From positions 295,728 to 345,935 of the forward strand of contig NZ_LMUY01000015.1 of NCBI RefSeq assembly GCF_009765685.1: DNA of 50,208 nt. Reading direction: 5' to 3'. The notes under the pieces were generated by a model. It did no database searches, had not been told where the DNA came from, and worked only from the letters and a program-made list of their open reading frames with translations. A program made the translations under genes and the position numbers. The first letter of the stretch is position 1; every line of letters starts with the position of its first letter. This document shows, in pieces, positions 1 through 9,979 of the stretch. The stretch is from Acidisphaera sp. L21 (lineage in GTDB: Bacteria > Pseudomonadota > Alphaproteobacteria > Acetobacterales > Acetobacteraceae).

Positions 1-669
1 ACGTTGGAGGTGCATAAGGCCACCGCCCGCTGTATGGCGCCGGGCCTGACCACGGGGGAGGTGCAAAGCTTCCTGGACGCGGCGCATCGCAAGCTCGGCG
101 GCCAACCCGCCTCCCGCGCCGTGCAGTTTGGCGAAGCGACGGCCTATCCGCATGGCGTGCCCTACACCCAAACCGTGGCAGACGGCGACATGGTCCTGGT
201 CGACACCGGCTGCTTCGTCGAGGGCTATCGCTCCGACATCACCCGTACCTACGTGCTGGGCACCCCCACCCCGCGCCAGCGCGAGATCTGGGATCTGGAA
301 CTGCGCGCCCAACTGGCCGCGTTCGAGGCCGCCAAGCTGGGCGCGCCCTGCCAGGCCGTAGACATCGCGGCCCGCGGCGTGATCGAGGCCGCCGGGTTCG
401 GCCCCGGCTACAAGGTGCCGGGGCTGCCGCACCGCACCGGCCACGGCATCGGCATGGACGTGCACGAGGAATCCTTCATGGTCCGCGGCAACATGACCCC
501 ACTGGTGCCCGGCATGTGCTTCTCCGACGAGCCGATGATGTGCATCTACGGCGAATTCGGCGTCCGGCTGGAGGACATCATCTACATGGCGGAGGACGGG
601 GCGCACTGGTTCACCCAGCCCTGCCATTCCGTCGACGACCCATTCGCCACGCAAGGAGCCAGCCTATGA
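1..669 (+). CDS. M24 family metallopeptidase (Xaa-Pro peptidase/creatinase-like), 5' end outside window
   Basis: The reading frame is open from base 1, so only the C-terminal ~222 codons are present; the N-terminal creatinase-like domain should lie to the left. The pita-bread fold signature is visible: metal ligands in VDTGC and DITRTY (around bases 199-250), the His in HRTGHGIG (about 433), the Glu in SDEPMM (about 525) and the last Glu in RLEDIIYM (about 570). These five residues bind two metal ions in M24 peptidases, which remove N-terminal residues ahead of proline or act on creatine-like substrates. The stop overlaps the start of the following amidohydrolase (ATGA), so the two are translationally coupled and probably serve one peptide or amide catabolic route (inference). 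The substrate cannot be read from sequence. Confidence 0.9.
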   Translation, partial: TLEVHKATARCMAPGLTTGEVQSFLDAAHRKLGGQPASRAVQFGEATAYPHGVPYTQTVADGDMVLVDTGCFVEGYRSDITRTYVLGTPTPRQREIWDLELRAQLAAFEAAKLGAPCQAVDIAARGVIEAAGFGPGYKVPGLPHRTGHGIGMDVHEESFMVRGNMTPLVPGMCFSDEPMMCIYGEFGVRLEDIIYMAEDGAHWFTQPCHSVDDPFATQGASL

Positions 670-1892
670 CCCAAACCCTCTTCGTCAACGGCCGGGTGCT
701 GGACCCACGCCATGACGGCCCACGCGACGGCATGGCGGTGCTGGTCGAGGACGGCACCATCCGCGAAGTGTCGGACCGCCCCATCAGCAGCGCCGGGGCC
801 GAACGGTTCGACCTCGGCGGCAAGGTGCTGATGCCCGGGCTGATCGACGCGCATGTGCACGTCATCGCCGCCTTTGCCGATTTGGCGGCCAATACGGTGC
901 AGCAATCTTCGCTGGCCGCCATTCGCGCCGGGCACATCATGAATGCGATGCTGATGCGTGGCTTCACCACCGTGCGCGACGTCGGCGGCGCCGATCGTGG
1001 CCTGGTGGAGGCGCAGCAGCTTGGCCTGATACAGGGGCCGCGCCTGGTCATCTCCGGCAAGGCGCTGAGCCAGAGCGGCGGCCATTGCGACATGCGCATC
1101 CGCAGCGACGACCGCACGCCCTCCGAACACCGCGTGGGCGCGATGGGTCGGCTGTGCGACGGGGTGGAGGAAGCGCGGTTCGCCGCCCGGGATGAACTCC
1201 GCAAGGGCGCCAACTTCGTCAAGGTGATGGCCAATGGCGGCATCGCCTCGCCCACCGACCCGATCCACATGCTGCAATTCTCCCGCGCCGAGTTGCTGGC
1301 GGTGGTGGAGGAGGCGGTGAATTACGGCACCTACGTCTCCGCCCATCTGTACACCGATGTGGCGATCCGCCGCGCCGTCGAGTGCGGCGTCTACTCGCTG
1401 GAACATTGCAACCTGATCGAGTCTGCCACTGCCAAGTTCGCGGCCGACAAGGGATCGTTCGCCGTGCCGACGCTGATCACCTACGACCGCCTGGCGATCG
1501 AGGCGGCCTCGCTCGGGATGGGGCCGGACAGCGTCGCCAAGATCGAGACGGTGCGGAAGGCCGGCCTGGAATCCCTGTCGGTGATGCACGAGGCCGGGTT
1601 GCGGATGGCCTACGGCACCGATTTGCTGGGCGCCATGCACCGCCACCAATCCGGTGAGTTTGCATTGCGGGCCCGGGTATTGCCGGCGCTGGAGGTCTTG
1701 CGGTCTGCGACCACGCTGGCGGCTGAACTCTGTGGCCTGGCCGGTCGCGCCGGGATCATCGAACCCGGCGCCGATGCCGACCTATTGGTGGTGGATGGCG
1801 ATCCGCTGCGGGATTGGAGCCTGCTGGAAGGGCAGGGCGCCCACATCCCGGCGATCATGCAGGCCGGCAGGTTCGTCAAGCACGCGATGTAG
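666..1892 (+). CDS. Amidohydrolase family protein (imidazolonepropionase/prolidase-like)
   Basis: A 408-residue metal-dependent hydrolase. The ATG at 666 is chosen because it overlaps the upstream stop as ATGA; an in-frame start at 516 would lie deep inside the peptidase gene. Features in order: a beta-sandwich N-terminus (FVNGRVLDP), the HxH metal pair in IDAHVHV (residues 63 and 65), a Lys in FVKVMANGG that is normally carbamylated to bridge two metals, His in SAHLYTD and SLEHCNL, and the catalytic Asp in YGTDLLGAMH. This matches amidohydrolases that include Xaa-Pro and Xaa-Arg dipeptidases. Coupling to an M24 peptidase suggests that both act on small peptides or cyclic amides. The exact substrate is unknown. 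Confidence 0.88.
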   Translation: MTQTLFVNGRVLDPRHDGPRDGMAVLVEDGTIREVSDRPISSAGAERFDLGGKVLMPGLIDAHVHVIAAFADLAANTVQQSSLAAIRAGHIMNAMLMRGFTTVRDVGGADRGLVEAQQLGLIQGPRLVISGKALSQSGGHCDMRIRSDDRTPSEHRVGAMGRLCDGVEEARFAARDELRKGANFVKVMANGGIASPTDPIHMLQFSRAELLAVVEEAVNYGTYVSAHLYTDVAIRRAVECGVYSLEHCNLIESATAKFAADKGSFAVPTLITYDRLAIEAASLGMGPDSVAKIETVRKAGLESLSVMHEAGLRMAYGTDLLGAMHRHQSGEFALRARVLPALEVLRSATTLAAELCGLAGRAGIIEPGADADLLVVDGDPLRDWSLLEGQGAHIPAIMQAGRFVKHAM

Positions 1893-1894
1893 AT

Positions 1895-1926
1895 TGGTGG
1901 GAGGCGGTTCGCGCCGCCTCCCACCA
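1895..1926. terminator. Strong inverted repeat between convergent genes
   Basis: A perfect 13-base stem (1895-1907 with 1914-1926) closes a six-base loop TTCGCG. It starts two bases after the amidohydrolase stop and lies between two converging genes. No clear T-tract follows on either side, so it may act as a bidirectional terminator or a 3'-end stabiliser. Confidence 0.6.
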
Positions 1927-1932
1927 GTCCGG

Positions 1933-2352
1933 TTAGGAGTGGTTGAGGATATAGTCCATCGAGATCTGGGTCTGGCACGCGGGGGACTTCACCGTTGCCT
2001 CGAGGTGATCGCCGACGATGCGGCCCGTCATGTGCGACGTGCCCGACACCGCGTCGATCGTGCCATCATAGCTCACCGGCGAGGTAAACAGAGTCACTGG
2101 GTTGTAGGCATACCATAGCACGCCGTCGCCCACCATGATCACTCCCTCCCCATGCTCCTTCGGGCAGCCTGGGCCGGTGGCGGCGACTTGGCTGATGTCA
2201 CCCTGATAGCTGCCATTATAGGCCCGTGCCTCCCCGGCGCTCAGTGGCTTGGCGACGCCGACCAGGTTGAATGCGGTTTGGCAACCGCCCAGCAACAGGG
2301 CAGTCGCGGCGAAAACGGCGATGCGGACTTGCTTTGCCACGAACCTCAACAC
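1933..2352 (-). CDS. Small predicted lipoprotein
   Basis: A 139-residue protein with a typical lipoprotein signal: basic start, a hydrophobic run, and a lipobox LLGGC with the acylated Cys at residue 24. The mature part (NGSYQGDISQ... and TGRIVGDHLEATV) looks like a small beta-rich domain, and the remaining cysteines (in GPGCPKEHG and SPACQTQ) could form a disulfide in the periplasm. No family was recognised. It faces the amidohydrolase across a strong hairpin and is divergent from msrP, so the 2353-2563 gap holds both promoters. Confidence 0.75.
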   Translation of the reverse strand: MLRFVAKQVRIAVFAATALLLGGCQTAFNLVGVAKPLSAGEARAYNGSYQGDISQVAATGPGCPKEHGEGVIMVGDGVLWYAYNPVTLFTSPVSYDGTIDAVSGTSHMTGRIVGDHLEATVKSPACQTQISMDYILNHS

Positions 2353-2563
2353 TCCTTCGGGGCGCCCGATCGGGGCCTTGCCCAGTCGGGCAGCACGCTA
2401 CCCGATCACGCCGTGGTGCGCTATGGATTACCCCATCGTAAGGTCATTGCCGGTGAATATCCGCTAGGTTGTGACAATCTTTACGTTGCCGGGGCGGCGG
2501 CGCAGTATAGTCGTGCTGCCGAACCGACCTATATCGCTGTCACCCGCAAGAGCGAGGCCTACC

Positions 2564-3480
<917 letters not shown>

Positions 3481-3484
<4 letters not shown>

Positions 3485-3792
3485 TCGTCGTCAAGATCCT
3501 TGCAGTGCTATCTGCGACCATGTTGGTGATCGCTGTCGCCGTGGCCACGCTGGGCCCGCAGGAAATGTCGCTGGCTGAAGCGCTGACCGCCCTCGACAAT
3601 ATGCGGTATACCGCCGTCGAGGCATATTTCCGCCTCCATATCTCCGCCTGGATTTGGGAGCACCCGGTGCGTGCGCTGCTGGTTCGGCCGCCTTGGCTGG
3701 TCCCCGCCGCCGCTGGCGTGTTGCTCGGCGGCGCGGCAATGACGATGGCCAGCACGCAGAAGGCCCCCAACTCCCGCCGCCGGCGCAGCTAA
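3481..3792 (+). CDS. Small two-helix membrane protein coupled to msrP
   Basis: A 103-residue protein. The TTG at 3481 overlaps the msrP stop (TTGA), which argues for translational coupling; the next ATG in frame is at 3520. It has a hydrophobic helix at about residues 3-22 and another near 72-91, joined by a soluble stretch with LTALDNMRYTAVEAYFRLHISAWIWEHP, and ends in a basic tail RRRRS. It is too short to be MsrQ (about 200 residues, six helices) and shows no MsrQ-like histidine pattern. Its position suggests a role with MsrP, for example as an alternative membrane partner, but this is inference only. Confidence 0.6.
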
Positions 3793-4220
3793 ACCCCGAG
3801 GAGTTGCCGGGCCGCTGCGATCGCGCGGTGCGCCTCGCGCCACAGGCCCAGCCCGGCCAGCGCATCGAACGCGAAGAACGCCGCATCGCTCGCATCGTCA
3901 CCCGCCACCGGCTCGCCGCCCTGCCATAACCCGGCGAAATCCAGGATCGTATAGTGAAATCGGATCCGACCGTCCGGGTCGCGATGGATACTGTCGACGT
4001 TGGCCACCAGCGTCAGCGTGTCCACCACCAACCCGGTTTCCTCGGTCAATTCGCGCCGGGCGGCGGCCTCGGCCGTCTCGCCCAGTTCCTGCGCCCCACC
4101 GGGGATGCTCCATTGCCCGGCGTTCGGCGGTTTGCCGCGGCGTACCAGCAGCACCGCGCCGGGCCGCAAGATCACGGCGCCGATCCCGACCAGCGGGTGC
4201 GCCGGATACTCCCGGGTCAT
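3789..4220 (-). CDS. Nudix hydrolase
   Basis: A 143-residue protein with a complete Nudix box: G42, E48, R56-E57, E60-E61 and G63 fit the GX5EX7REUXEEXGU pattern, and PNAGQWSIPGG precedes it. Nudix enzymes hydrolyse nucleoside diphosphates linked to another group; this short single-domain form resembles ADP-ribose pyrophosphatase or NADH-type members, but the substrate is not readable. The ATG at 4220 is preferred because it overlaps the stop of the upstream gene (ATGA at 4217-4220). The 3' end overlaps the converging small membrane-protein gene by four bases. Confidence 0.9.
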   Translation of the reverse strand: MTREYPAHPLVGIGAVILRPGAVLLVRRGKPPNAGQWSIPGGAQELGETAEAAARRELTEETGLVVDTLTLVANVDSIHRDPDGRIRFHYTILDFAGLWQGGEPVAGDDASDAAFFAFDALAGLGLWREAHRAIAAARQLLGV

Positions 4221-5032
4221 GTTGGCCCGGGCGGCAGGCTGTTCGGGGGAATGGCGAAAGCGTAGGGCGCCAGCCGGAGCGCCCATCGGGCTGTGCCGGA
4301 GATCTGTAGCCAATCCTGCCCATCTGCCGTTCCCAGCGCCAGTACGGCCGTGCCGTCCGCTAGGGTTAACTGGATAGACCGCTCTGGCGCCGGATGCACC
4401 AGCGGGCTGGCGCGCACTGCGGTGAAGACAAGCTGCGCCAACCCGTCCCGCAACGCCGGGTCGGCCAGGCCGTCCGGCAGGGGCAGATGCGGATCGATCC
4501 AGCCGCTCAAGTTCGTCGGCACTACGACCCGGCGGTTCGCGACCCAGGCCTGTGGGTCATTGGGACGACGCACGATCGGCGGTTCGGAGGCCGAGTCGCC
4601 TTGGACGATCATCGCCGCCAATACGGCACCGGACACGGCCAGCACACGCACCAGCGTGCCGCTACCGCTCTTGCTTGACTCATCGGCCACCCCAAGCGAC
4701 TCCGGGGCGCCCGTCGCGGGCGCGACCAGCGTCAGCCCGAGCAGGCCGTCGATCAGGGCGGCCACCCGGTCCGGCCGGGCCGGGTAGCCGCCTTGCTGCG
4801 GCATGCCCCAGACCTGGCCACGCCGTTCCAGCCATAGCAGTCGCTCGCCATATTTGATCTCGATCCGGTCCGCCGTGGCGAGGTTGGCGATCAACACCGG
4901 CAGCGCCGGCTGCGGTCCGGTGGGGGCGGGCGGGGCGGCATCCGGCCACATCGCGGTGATGGCGGCCCCAGCCCCCGCGAGCATCGCCGGAATTGCCACC
5001 AAAAGAGTTCGCCGCCGCATAGCCATCCGCAT
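4217..5032 (-). CDS. DUF4340-like membrane-anchored protein
   Basis: About 271 residues. The start is uncertain: ATG codons at 5032, 5026 and 5020 precede RRRTLL and a hydrophobic helix (VAIPAMLAGAGAAITAMW). Longer in-frame starts would run into the divergent MFS gene. After the anchor comes a Pro/Ala linker, then ADRIEIKYGERLLWLERRGQVWG and an SLGVAD segment, which resemble the repeat unit of DUF4340 proteins, often found with ABC-type export systems. A second hydrophobic segment (LAVSGAVLAAMIV) is embedded. It is coupled to the Nudix gene downstream. Function is unknown and family assignment is moderate. Confidence 0.6.
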   Translation of the reverse strand: MRMAMRRRTLLVAIPAMLAGAGAAITAMWPDAAPPAPTGPQPALPVLIANLATADRIEIKYGERLLWLERRGQVWGMPQQGGYPARPDRVAALIDGLLGLTLVAPATGAPESLGVADESSKSGSGTLVRVLAVSGAVLAAMIVQGDSASEPPIVRRPNDPQAWVANRRVVVPTNLSGWIDPHLPLPDGLADPALRDGLAQLVFTAVRASPLVHPAPERSIQLTLADGTAVLALGTADGQDWLQISGTARWALRLAPYAFAIPPNSLPPGPT

Positions 5033-5104
5033 ACCGCAGCCCGAGACGATCCGCCATGCAGGATGCGCGGTTTCCGTGACGGCCCGATCAGGCAATGATC
5101 CACG

Positions 5105-6667
5105 ATGCCTTTCCGCGCGATCTTCACCGATGCCATCAACGCCCAGGCCCGGCGCAGAATTCGGGCCAGGGCGCGTTACAACCGCCGTGTTCGCTCGCGG
5201 GAGCGGCTGTCCCATGTGTCGGTGCGCACCACGGCGCTGATCGTGGCCAGCGCCCTGTTCATGGAGCAGTTGGACGGGACGGTGCTGGCGACGGCGCTGC
5301 CCACCATGGCGCGGACCTTCAACGTCGACCCGCTACAGATGAACGTGGCGCTCACCGCCTATCTGCTCAGCCTGGCGGTCTTCATCCCGGCCAGCGGCAA
5401 AGTTGCCGACCGCTTCGGGACACGCACCGTGTTCCGCTACGCCATCGCCCTGTTCACCCTCGGCTCGATCCTGTGCGGCTTGTCCAACGGTCTGTGGCAA
5501 CTGGTCGGCGCACGCGTGCTGCAGGGGGTCGGGGGCGCCATGATGGTGCCGGTCGGCCGCCTGGTGCTGCTCCGCTCGGTCGAACGGTCGGAATTGGTGT
5601 CTGCCATGACCTGGCTGATGATCCCCGCCACGATTGGCCCGGTGCTGGGGCCGCCAGTGGGTGGGTTCCTGGTGACCACGCTCTCGTGGCGCTGGATCTT
5701 TTATATCAACGTGCCGATCGGCGTGCTCGGCATGGTGCTCGCCACCCTCTACATCCGGGACATCAAGGAGGAGGGGCGCGTTGATTTCGATGGCTGGGGC
5801 CTGCTGCTGTCCGGCGTCTCGCTGTCGTGCCTGATGTTCGGCCTGGAACTGGCCAGCCGGGGGGAGACGTCGTGGCTCGCCGCGATCGGGATCGTCGGCG
5901 TCGGCCTGGGCAGTGGCGCGTTGTACGTGCACCATAGCCGCCACCATCCGCAACCCGTGCTGGATTTCTCGCTGATGCGGGTGCCGACCTTCGGCCTGTC
6001 GGTGATCGGCGGCGGGCTGACGCGGATTTCCGGCGGCGCGGTGCCGTTCCTGCTGCCGATGATGCTGCAATTGGGCTTCGGCATGTCGGCGCTGCAAAGC
6101 GGGCTGATCACCTTCACCAGCAGCGCTGGGTCGTTGATGATGAAAGGCGTGGCCAAGCCGGTCCTGCGGCGTTGGGGCTTTCGCAACGTCATGATGTGGA
6201 ACGGGCTGACTGCAACGATCTTCCTGGGGGTCATCGCCACGTTCCGGCCGAGTTGGCCGTTGGCGGGGATCTATGCCGCCCTGCTGGTCGGCGGGTTTTT
6301 CCAGTCGCTGCAATACACGGCGTATAACACCATCGCATACGCCGATATCGACCGCACGAAGATGAGCGCTGCCACCAGCTTCTACACGACGTTCCAGCAA
6401 CTGATGCTGACGCTGGGCATCTGTACTGCAGCCGCCGCCTTGGGCGGGTCGTTGGCGGTCACCGGCCACACTCATCCACTCCTAATCGATTACAGTGTGG
6501 CGTTCATCGTGGTGGCACTGGTTGCCCTGGCAGCGGCCCCCACCTGTGCCCGCCTGCCACGCGACGCTGGCGATGAACTCAGCGGCCGGGTGTCCCGCAA
6601 GCGAACGGTGCAGGTGGCGCTGGCAGCGGTGAAGACGGAAACCGCCGATGCCGCCAGCATCGTTTAG
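5105..6667 (+). CDS. MFS transporter, DHA2/EmrB-type drug exporter
   Basis: Up to 520 residues, with roughly 13-14 hydrophobic segments. Family signatures: LDGTVLATALPTMA in helix 1 (the DHA2 motif D1), GKVADRFGTRTVFR (motif A after helix 2) and GPVLGPPVGGF (antiporter motif C in helix 5). Such proteins expel drugs or metabolites in exchange for protons across the inner membrane. The first ~40 residues are Arg-rich and may be untranslated; internal GTG codons near 5215 are alternative starts. No regulator or membrane-fusion partner is adjacent. Its C-terminus overlaps the converging methyltransferase gene by four bases. Confidence 0.9.
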   Translation: MPFRAIFTDAINAQARRRIRARARYNRRVRSRERLSHVSVRTTALIVASALFMEQLDGTVLATALPTMARTFNVDPLQMNVALTAYLLSLAVFIPASGKVADRFGTRTVFRYAIALFTLGSILCGLSNGLWQLVGARVLQGVGGAMMVPVGRLVLLRSVERSELVSAMTWLMIPATIGPVLGPPVGGFLVTTLSWRWIFYINVPIGVLGMVLATLYIRDIKEEGRVDFDGWGLLLSGVSLSCLMFGLELASRGETSWLAAIGIVGVGLGSGALYVHHSRHHPQPVLDFSLMRVPTFGLSVIGGGLTRISGGAVPFLLPMMLQLGFGMSALQSGLITFTSSAGSLMMKGVAKPVLRRWGFRNVMMWNGLTATIFLGVIATFRPSWPLAGIYAALLVGGFFQSLQYTAYNTIAYADIDRTKMSAATSFYTTFQQLMLTLGICTAAAALGGSLAVTGHTHPLLIDYSVAFIVVALVALAAAPTCARLPRDAGDELSGRVSRKRTVQVALAAVKTETADAASIV

Positions 6668-7170
6668 CCCTCGCTGTGCCGGCGTTCATGCGCCAGCAGC
6701 CATTCCTTGCGATGCAGGCCGCCGCCATAGCCGGTGAGTTTCGAATCGGCGCCCACCACCCGATGGCACGGCACCACGATGTTCAGCGGGTTCGCCCCAT
6801 TCGCCATGCCGACGGCTCGGCTGGCGGTAGGCCGGCCGATCCGAGCGGCGAGACTGCCATAGGTTGTCACCGTGCCCGGCGGGATCTGGCGTAACTCCGA
6901 CCAAATCAGCCGCTGGAAGGCCGTGCCGCCAGTGGTCACGGCGATGGACGCCAAATCCGAAAGCTCGCCGTCGAAATAGGCTTCCAACGCATGCCGTAAG
7001 GGCCGGGGCGCCGTGCCGGGCGTCAGCTCGTAACCGCCATAGTGTAGTCGGAGCAGGCGGTGCATCCGCGGCGCATAATCGTGGAAATCCAGCGCCCGCA
7101 AATTGTCGCCGTCGGACACGATGAGAATATCGCCGACTGGCGAGGCGATGTGATCGAGCGATAGCTGCAT
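6664..7170 (-). CDS. ogt: Methylated-DNA--[protein]-cysteine S-methyltransferase
   Basis: A 168-residue suicide repair protein that takes alkyl groups from O6-alkylguanine. The active-site PCHRV is present in NIVVPCHRVVG, followed by LTGYGGGLHRKEWLLAHE; the helix-turn-helix part reads GTVTTYGSLAARIGRPTASRAVG. The start MQLSLDHIASPVG at 7170 matches the family N-terminus and lies seven bases after the stop of the upstream sensor kinase, so both may share a transcript. There is no Ada regulatory domain, making it Ogt-like rather than Ada-like. Confidence 0.95.
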   Translation of the reverse strand: MQLSLDHIASPVGDILIVSDGDNLRALDFHDYAPRMHRLLRLHYGGYELTPGTAPRPLRHALEAYFDGELSDLASIAVTTGGTAFQRLIWSELRQIPPGTVTTYGSLAARIGRPTASRAVGMANGANPLNIVVPCHRVVGADSKLTGYGGGLHRKEWLLAHERRHSEG

Positions 7171-7177
7171 GGCCGCA

Positions 7178-9742
7178 CTACGCGCCGAACCGTACGATAT
7201 TGGAAGCCGCCTCGCCAGCTTCCCGCGGCCGGATCGTCGCATCATTGGCGCCGATCAGCGCATGCACCTGACGCAGGAACGCCGCCCGCTCGAACGGTTT
7301 GCGCAGCACCGTCACCCGCCCATCCAGCTGGTCCAGCCCGCTGACCTTGTCATAACCGGTAATCAGCATCGTCGGCATTTGCGGGCGGATCTGGCCGGCT
7401 GCGGCAATCAGCTCGCACCCGGTGATGCCGGGCATGGACTGGTCGGTCACCAACAGGGCAAATGGTTGCGGACCACGCAATTGTTCCAAGGCTGCTTCCC
7501 CGGACTGGACAGACGTCACGGCAAACCCAGCCTTGGACAGGAACCATGTCAACAACTGGCGGATGTTCGCCTCATCATCCGTCACCAAGATATGCGGTCG
7601 CTCGTGCGCGGGGCCGATCAGGGGCCGGGTCGTTTGTGCCACCGCATCTGGTATCGCCCGCGGCAGCCATAGCGAGACGGTCGTGCCTTCGTGCAACCGG
7701 CTGCGGATGCGCAGATCGCCACCGCTTTGCCGGGCAAACCCTTCCACCATTGATAGGCCGAGCCCAGTTCCTTGGCCGACCTCCTTGGTCGTGAAAAACG
7801 GTTCCAGCGCGCGGGACAGGGTGTCCTCCGCCATGCCGGTGCCTTCGTCCTCAACCTCAAACCGGACGTACTCGTGGGCGGCCATTCCGGCCTGCTCTGC
7901 TTCCGCCGGGCTGACGTTGACGGCGCGCAAATACAAGGTGCCGCCACCCGGCATCGCGTCGTGCGCGTTCATCGCCAGGTTCACCAGACACTCGTGCAAC
8001 TGATGCCCATCGACGCAGACGAGCCACGTCGCCTCGTCTATCTGGTGCGCCACGCGGACGCGTCCAGCCAGAGTGCGCTGCAACTGGGCCGTCAAATCGG
8101 CGATCAGCGCCTGCGGTTGCAGCAAGATCGGCGTCAGCATTTGCTTGCGGGAAAATGCCAGCAGCCTATGCGTCAGCGCCGCACCACGCCGGGCCGCATC
8201 CTCGGCAACGGCGGCGCAATCGCGGCTATCCTGGTTCAGGCCCGATTGGTCACGCAGCATTTCCAGGCTTCCGAGGATGGCCTGCAGCAGGTTGTTGAAA
8301 TCATGCGCGACCCCAGCTGTCAGCTGGCCAAACGCTTCCATTCGTTGGGCCTGACGCAGCTTCGCCTCCAGCCGGTTACGATCGGTCAGGTCCCGCGCGA
8401 CGCCCACCAAGCGCCGAATCCTGCCATCGTTGCCCAGCACCGGGACGACCACGGCCTCCCATTCTCGACTGCTGCCAGATTGGGGAAGGATGAAGCCGTA
8501 GCGGCAGGGCTCCTTGCGGTCGAGACATCGTTGCCAATGTCCCAGCATCATTTCGGCAAGTTCGAACGCATGGCACCCGTGCGGGGTGTGTCCCAACGCG
8601 TCCTCCGACCCCAGGCCCATCAGGCCGAGCCAAACCACGTTGACGCTTTCGTAGATGAAACGGTCGCCGCTGCCGATGCGGACCATGAACATGGCGTCCG
8701 GCGAATTGTCGAACAGCGCCTTCATCTGCGCCAACGACGTCGCGTGCTCGTAGCGCGAGCGCGTCGTGGCGTATTCGGCCAGGGCGCGCCGCCGCAGCTC
8801 TGCCCGCAGCGTCAGCGCCAGTCCGACCCCGACCAGGATAAGGATGCACAACGCCCCACCGATGACAGCGGCCTTCCGGGTCCAATCGGCGTAGATGTCT
8901 TGCGTCGCGATACCCACACTGATGACGAAGGGCAACGCGCCGATCTGCCGGTAATGGTACAGACGTTCCACCCCATCTGGGGAGGTGTCCGAGATGAAGG
9001 TCCCGGATGGGCTTTCGGCGAAGTGGCGAAACACGTCGGCCCTGGTCACATCGTGGCCGATCCTGCCTTCACGGACGATTTGCTCGGCGATCAATACGCC
9101 ATCGGCGGTGAACAGGGCGACATTGCCCAACGGTCCCAGCTTCAGCGATTGAAACAACAGGGAGATATAATCAATCCGCAAACCGCCCACCGCCACACCA
9201 CGAAAGCCGCCATCCGGCGCGCTGATGCTGCGGACGAGCCCGATGGTCCAAGTGCCTTCGTTGCGGCTGCGCAGTGGGCCGCTAATACCCAAGCCCGGGC
9301 CCGCCCCCGACGCTTGCTGCTTGAAATAATCCCGGTCACTCAGATTGATCGGTGTTTGGACCGCGCCCTTCGATTCGTAGATGATATTCCCTGTGGCATC
9401 GGTGATGGCGATGCCGCTAAATCCCTGCGCGGCGATGGCGCCATCGAACAGGATCGCCTGTCGCATCGCCGGAGGCAGCGCGTCCACACCGGGAAATGAC
9501 ATTCCCCGCACTGCCGATTGCAGCCCCAGATCCATGTCGGTGAACAACCGCCCGATGGCCTGATCAAGGTTGAGCACCACGTTCTGGGCCTGCTGATCTG
9601 CCTGACGCCGTGCAACCAGTCGCGTGTCGCGCAATGCGAACACCACGATGCCGATCATCGCGGCCGATAACGCAACGCCGATATAGAGCATGAGCGACAT
9701 CGATCGCAGGAGGCCGGCCCGGCCTAGCGTCTTGAGTGTCAT
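7178..9742 (-). CDS. Hybrid sensor histidine kinase (Cache, PAS, HisKA, HATPase, receiver)
   Basis: An 854-residue membrane sensor. Order of parts: helix at about 12-35, a periplasmic double-Cache-like domain (DRDYFKQQ, TWTIGLVRSIS) to about 285, helix at about 290-312, a PAS domain (ALFDNSPDAMFMV), HisKA with the phospho-acceptor His in TAGVAHDFNNLLQ, HATPase boxes (NLAMNAHDAMPGGG, DEGTGM, GQGTGLGLSMVEGF) and a C-terminal receiver with Asp in LLVTDQSMPG. The ATG at 9742 has an AGAGGGG ribosome site; a GTG 15 bases upstream would include that site. Signal and output are unknown; no separate output regulator lies beside it. Its promoter should lie in the AT-rich stretch upstream. Confidence 0.92.
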   Translation of the reverse strand: MTLKTLGRAGLLRSMSLMLYIGVALSAAMIGIVVFALRDTRLVARRQADQQAQNVVLNLDQAIGRLFTDMDLGLQSAVRGMSFPGVDALPPAMRQAILFDGAIAAQGFSGIAITDATGNIIYESKGAVQTPINLSDRDYFKQQASGAGPGLGISGPLRSRNEGTWTIGLVRSISAPDGGFRGVAVGGLRIDYISLLFQSLKLGPLGNVALFTADGVLIAEQIVREGRIGHDVTRADVFRHFAESPSGTFISDTSPDGVERLYHYRQIGALPFVISVGIATQDIYADWTRKAAVIGGALCILILVGVGLALTLRAELRRRALAEYATTRSRYEHATSLAQMKALFDNSPDAMFMVRIGSGDRFIYESVNVVWLGLMGLGSEDALGHTPHGCHAFELAEMMLGHWQRCLDRKEPCRYGFILPQSGSSREWEAVVVPVLGNDGRIRRLVGVARDLTDRNRLEAKLRQAQRMEAFGQLTAGVAHDFNNLLQAILGSLEMLRDQSGLNQDSRDCAAVAEDAARRGAALTHRLLAFSRKQMLTPILLQPQALIADLTAQLQRTLAGRVRVAHQIDEATWLVCVDGHQLHECLVNLAMNAHDAMPGGGTLYLRAVNVSPAEAEQAGMAAHEYVRFEVEDEGTGMAEDTLSRALEPFFTTKEVGQGTGLGLSMVEGFARQSGGDLRIRSRLHEGTTVSLWLPRAIPDAVAQTTRPLIGPAHERPHILVTDDEANIRQLLTWFLSKAGFAVTSVQSGEAALEQLRGPQPFALLVTDQSMPGITGCELIAAAGQIRPQMPTMLITGYDKVSGLDQLDGRVTVLRKPFERAAFLRQVHALIGANDATIRPREAGEAASNIVRFGA

Positions 9743-9944
9743 CGTCGCCCCTCTCACCCCATCCCATCTGAATACAGTTCCGAGATGGCCAAAGTCACTA
9801 AGAACACGGCGAATTGGCTCTAATTACTACGAATTCACGCAATTAACGAATACACTCGCATTAATCGAATGGTTCGTGACTTCGACTAAATGTTTTTCAA
9901 CCAAATGTAAGCCAACACGACTAAATTTACTGAAGCAAAATCAC
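9743..9944 (-). promoter_or_regulatory. AT-rich upstream region of the sensor kinase
   Basis: About 200 bases that are far more AT-rich than the surroundings and have no convincing gene. Near-repeats are present: on the plus strand cgactaaatg (about 9886), caaccaaatg (about 9898) and acgactaaat (about 9917). This is where the kinase promoter must lie. No confident -35/-10 pair was fixed. Confidence 0.4.
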
Positions 9945-9963
9945 ATAAAACTGCAAAGCAGTT
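9945..9963 (-). terminator. Terminator of recG
   Basis: On the minus strand a six-base stem AACTGC/GCAGTT with loop TTT is followed by TTAT, starting about 17 bases after the recG stop. This short hairpin with T residues is a plausible intrinsic terminator that separates recG from the sensor-kinase gene. Confidence 0.55.
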
Positions 9964-9979
9964 ATTTCCCTACTCGGCT

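Noticed and set aside
582-1649. Minus-strand frame opposite the amidohydrolase
   Set aside because: Composition is that of an antisense shadow; the plus strand carries all catalytic motifs.
7772-9499. Long plus-strand open frame opposite the hybrid sensor kinase
   Set aside because: It is antisense to a clearly conserved kinase and has no recognisable domain or ribosome site.
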